From Sporomusa silvacetica DSM 10669 (GTDB taxonomy: Bacteria; Bacillota; Negativicutes; Sporomusales; Sporomusaceae): a DNA stretch of 64,000 nt. The notes beneath the pieces were generated by a model that saw nothing but the letters and a program-made list of their open reading frames with translations, was not told the origin of the DNA and made no database searches. Below, piece after piece: positions 61,285 through 64,000 of this stretch (its first letter is position 1; every line of letters starts with the position of its first letter). Where the stretch lies: contig NZ_LSLK01000088.1 in assembly GCF_002257705.1 (NCBI RefSeq), positions 62,001 through 126,000 on the forward strand, written 5' to 3'. Made by a program: the position numbers and the translations under genes.

Positions 61285-61451
61285 GCATTGAAATTAGATG
61301 CACCTATAAAAATTGGTGCGAAACCCGACGACGGACTGCGGTTCGAACGTGAATGGTTGATACTGCGCCGTTCACGAGTGAAACGAGTTATGCACCGAGC
61401 ATCAATTTTGCGGATGCGGTGAGAAAAGTCGCGAAATGGGTAAATAAATAG
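61285..61451 (+). pseudogene. Frameshifted C-terminal remnant of an NAD-dependent epimerase/dehydratase
   Basis: After the rfbC-like stop, one frame reads APIKIGAKPDDGLRFERE; close to its end a second frame takes over with VDTAPFTSETSYAPSINFAD and ends KVAKWVNK at TAG 61451. Joined, they resemble the end of sugar-nucleotide epimerases (a GxKPDDG-type segment, then a P-S-I-x-F-x-x-A helix and a V-x-W tail). A one-base shift separates the halves and no N-terminal part remains. The remnant shows that this cluster has lost at least one gene. Confidence 0.6.
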
Positions 61452-61472
61452 GAGTAGTTGGAGGATTACAGC

Positions 61473-63236
61473 ATGAATATGCCGGAACATATCACACAGG
61501 AGTTTCTTGACCTAATTAAACTCCCAAACCCAAACCCAAACGCGAAACGACTGAACTACCTACTTGTTATGCCGCGTATCGCGATGAATGACGATACTAT
61601 ATATATGATGCCATACGGGTTCTGCCTGGTTTCATCCGCGCTCAAAGCCTCCGGTCGTAATGTGTTTACATTAAATCTGAACTACAAAACGAACCCTTAT
61701 GAGCTTTTACGACAGGTGATAGTTAACAATTCAATTGATGTTGTTGCAACGGGTGGTTTGAGCGGTCAGTTTTCTTTGCTTAAAGAAATACTTGGTACAG
61801 CGAAATCTGTAAACCAGAACATCATCACAATTGCCGGGGGCGGGATAATTACAGCCGACCCGAATGTTGCGATGGAGGCTCTTGGAACGGCTGATTATGG
61901 CATAATCGGTGAGGGCGAGATTGCTATAAATGACCTTGCCTATGCATTGGAAAACAATGAAGATATTAATAGTGTCGCGGGGCTTGTACTACCTGACGGT
62001 ACCATAACTGTGCAGCGTCCTGAAATCGCTAACCTTGATATATTGCCGTTTCCGGACTATGATGGGCTCGAATTAGCGATGTTACTGCGGGATAATTTGC
62101 ACGCACAGTCTTGGTTTGAGAATAATGCCGTTAGTATCACCCTAAGCCGTTCCTGCCCATATAATTGCACATTTTGTTTTCATTCAAGCGGAAAAAAATA
62201 TCGAAGGCGGTCACTTGACAATATCTTTGAGGAATTGGACTGGATTACTGAAAAATACGGGGGTTCATTCTTCATAATAAATGACGAGTTGTTTATTGCC
62301 AATAAGCGGTTTTTAACTGCTTTTTGCAGTCGCATCAAGAAATATAACATAAGATATTGGGTACAAACACGAGTAGATACAGTTTCAAAAGAAATATTGC
62401 AGCTATTGAAAGACAGCGGTTGTAGTGTAATCAGTTACGGTGTTGAAAGCGCGGATAACAGGATACTAAAGTCTATGAGAAAAAATATTACCGTAGAGCA
62501 AATTGAACGAGCATTTGATTTGGCGCTTGAAGTCGGACTGCCTGCGTACGGCAATTTGATTTTCGGTGATTTGGAGGAAACTCCAGAAACTATTGGCAAT
62601 TGCCTAAACTGGTGGAAAAATCATCCGCAATACAACATTTTTATATTATACATACTTACATTTCCTGGAACACATCTATATAAAGTTGCTTACGAACGCG
62701 GTATAATAAAAGACCGTGTAAAATATTTGATAGATAATGACACGCAAATAAATGTTACAAAAATGTCTGATGAAGAATACTGGGATATCATCAAGAAGGT
62801 TGAACTGTTTCAGATAATGACAGCTAATGGAGTAGATGTTGATTTTGCAGATATCAGCGAAAAAATCAGTGTACTCCGCAGTAACATGGAAAAGCTTGTT
62901 ACTAAACACAAAATCGCGATTTGGCCAACGATATTCTCAACTATCAATCTTCTGAACAGTATATCTGAAATGTTTGTGAATGCAGACAATGTGTTTTTTG
63001 TGAATAGTGCACCTAAAGATACGCGCCTTCAGGGAATCGAACGCTTTGGCAAGTCAGTATTTGAACCCGATATTATTTTGGAACATAATATTGATATTGT
63101 GCTGTATGCGTATACCCAAGCAGCCAGTGCCGAACGAATATATGAAAGAATTTGTACGGTGATTCGCGACCAATATCCGCAGATTAAACGAGTCATAAGG
63201 CTTTCTGAACTGCTTGATAAAAATTTTGTTTGCTGA
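61473..63236 (+). CDS. B12-binding-type radical SAM protein, paralogue 1
   Basis: ATG 61473 follows TTGGAGG; the product has about 587 residues. Residues 25-190 have the Rossmann-like B12-binding fold (LNYLLVMPRIAMNDDTIYMM, IDVVATGGLSGQFSLLKEIL, IITIAGGGIITADPNVAMEA, DYGIIGEGEIAINDLAYALE), without an obvious DxHxxG. The radical SAM motif is CPYNCTFC (C228, C232, C235), followed by FIINDELFIANKRFLTAFCS, YWVQTRVDTVSKEILQLLKD and SYGVESADNRILKSMRKNI. A C-terminal domain of about 150 residues is of unknown type. Relatives perform methylations, rearrangements or P/C-C bond chemistry. The substrate is unknown; context suggests sugar or peptide modification. Confidence 0.83.
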   Translation: MNMPEHITQEFLDLIKLPNPNPNAKRLNYLLVMPRIAMNDDTIYMMPYGFCLVSSALKASGRNVFTLNLNYKTNPYELLRQVIVNNSIDVVATGGLSGQFSLLKEILGTAKSVNQNIITIAGGGIITADPNVAMEALGTADYGIIGEGEIAINDLAYALENNEDINSVAGLVLPDGTITVQRPEIANLDILPFPDYDGLELAMLLRDNLHAQSWFENNAVSITLSRSCPYNCTFCFHSSGKKYRRRSLDNIFEELDWITEKYGGSFFIINDELFIANKRFLTAFCSRIKKYNIRYWVQTRVDTVSKEILQLLKDSGCSVISYGVESADNRILKSMRKNITVEQIERAFDLALEVGLPAYGNLIFGDLEETPETIGNCLNWWKNHPQYNIFILYILTFPGTHLYKVAYERGIIKDRVKYLIDNDTQINVTKMSDEEYWDIIKKVELFQIMTANGVDVDFADISEKISVLRSNMEKLVTKHKIAIWPTIFSTINLLNSISEMFVNADNVFFVNSAPKDTRLQGIERFGKSVFEPDIILEHNIDIVLYAYTQAASAERIYERICTVIRDQYPQIKRVIRLSELLDKNFVC

Positions 63237-63324
63237 GATAGTCCAGGAGTGCGCAGACACAAGTATTAACATAGCTTGCTGCTCGTTGAAATCATATGGG
63301 CGTACAAGTAAGGAGGGGCATACA

Positions 63325-64000
63325 ATGCCGGAACATATTACGCAGGAGTTTCTTGACTTAATAAAGCTCCCAAATACTAACGCGAAACGGCTTAACTACC
63401 TGTTTGTTATGCCGCGTATTGTTACAAGAGATGATATGACGTATCAGCTGCCTTATGGCTTTTGCATGGTTTCATCCGCGCTAAAAGCTTCAGGGCGCAG
63501 TGTGTTTACATTAAATTTGAACTATAAGGCGAATCCATATGATCTGTTGCGTCAGACCATTATTGACAATTCAATTGATGTTGTTGCCACTGGCGGACTG
63601 AGTGGTCAGTATTCTCTGCTGAAGGAGATAACCGATACGGCGAAATCTGCAAACCCTGACGTAATCACGATTGTCGGCGGCGGAATTATAACGGCGGAGC
63701 CCGATGTCGCAATGGAAGCTCTTGGAACAGCAGATTACGGTATTACAGGCGAAGGTGAAATCACTATTAATGCGCTTGCGTATGCGCTGGAAAACGATGG
63801 GGATGTCGGACAGGTTGAAGGTGTTGTACTACGTGAGGGTACAGTTTCTCCGTTGCGTCCCGAAATTGCCAACCTAGATATTCTGCCGTTTCCGGACTAT
63901 GACGGGTTTGAGTACAATTTGCTGTTGAGGGATAAAATGTTTAGCAGCTCAGGTGTGAATGAAAAAACCGCAGTAGTTACCACAGGGCGTTCCTGTCCGT
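63325..64000 (+). CDS. B12-binding-type radical SAM protein, paralogue 2 (cut by window end)
   Basis: ATG 63325 follows TAAGGAGGGG and the frame runs to the window edge (225 codons seen). It starts MPEHITQEFLDLIKLP like paralogue 1 and matches it closely through the B12-binding-type domain (YGFCMVSSALKASGRSVFTL, VVATGGLSGQYSLLKEI, GGGIITAEPDVAMEALGTAD) up to the start of the radical SAM cluster, GRSCP. The segment between the domains (NLLLRDKMFSSSGVNEKTAV) is the most divergent. It is a tandem duplicate; its 3' end is not visible. Confidence 0.85.
   Translation, partial: MPEHITQEFLDLIKLPNTNAKRLNYLFVMPRIVTRDDMTYQLPYGFCMVSSALKASGRSVFTLNLNYKANPYDLLRQTIIDNSIDVVATGGLSGQYSLLKEITDTAKSANPDVITIVGGGIITAEPDVAMEALGTADYGITGEGEITINALAYALENDGDVGQVEGVVLREGTVSPLRPEIANLDILPFPDYDGFEYNLLLRDKMFSSSGVNEKTAVVTTGRSCP

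Overview
The window reads as a chromosome segment of an anaerobic, motile, spore-forming-type diderm Firmicute of the Negativicutes (Sporomusa/Pelosinus-like). This placement is inferred from gene content: an OmpM-like porin with an N-terminal SLH domain ending in a beta-barrel, two TolC outer-membrane factors, low-GC Shine-Dalgarno-rich genes, a sporulation-kinase-like histidine kinase, an Etf-linked lactate dehydrogenase, a futalosine menaquinone cluster and an acetogen-type MetF. No database search was possible.

Layout. 1-3705: tail of a short-chain dehydrogenase, then an lctBCD-like operon (EtfB, EtfA with a 4Fe-4S domain, FAD-dependent lactate dehydrogenase). 3975-7554: a PAS histidine kinase, an unusual acyltransferase-like protein fused to a cyclic-nucleotide-binding-like domain, and a DUF190 PII-like protein. 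7632-7813: two tandem 91-bp units with conserved, covarying hairpins. 7891-14676: small exported protein, OmpR/HK two-component system, TolC, MacA-like adaptor, MacB-type ATPase and permease. 14740-19919 (minus): exported protein, futalosine pathway genes mqnE-mqnA-mqnC plus an MTA-phosphorylase-like gene, and an AlkD-type protein. 20118-24516: tRNA-Val, a decayed integrase, SLH porin, TetR/zinc-ribbon pair and Fic protein, closed by a second, truncated copy of the tRNA 3' end. 24616-28265: MarR/MFS pair with twin operators, MetF with a MetV-like C-terminus, and a DUF1540 protein. 28361-35045: a second two-component/TolC/MacA/MacB cluster, paralogous to the first.

35282-49668 is a late flagellar block: flgD, flgE, two flgK-like genes, flgL, fliD, a chaperone-like gene, fliS, csrA, a Ser/Thr-rich protein, a MarR regulator and flagellin. 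Its axial proteins are enlarged by Thr/Ser/Ala-rich, Lys/Arg-poor inserts. One roughly 90-residue module is present three times in FlgE and once in FliD, and FlgL carries 27-residue repeats.

49863-64000 follows directly: two GT2-TPR glycosyltransferases, two radical SAM/SPASM enzymes, CDP-glucose-type sugar nucleotide genes (rfbF, rfbG, a reductase/epimerase), a GT2-methyltransferase-like fusion, an RfbC-like epimerase, an epimerase remnant, and two B12-type radical SAM enzymes, the last cut by the window end. Taken together I infer a flagellar glycosylation island that decorates an expanded Ser/Thr surface on hook, junction, cap and filament. It is the most interesting part of the window.
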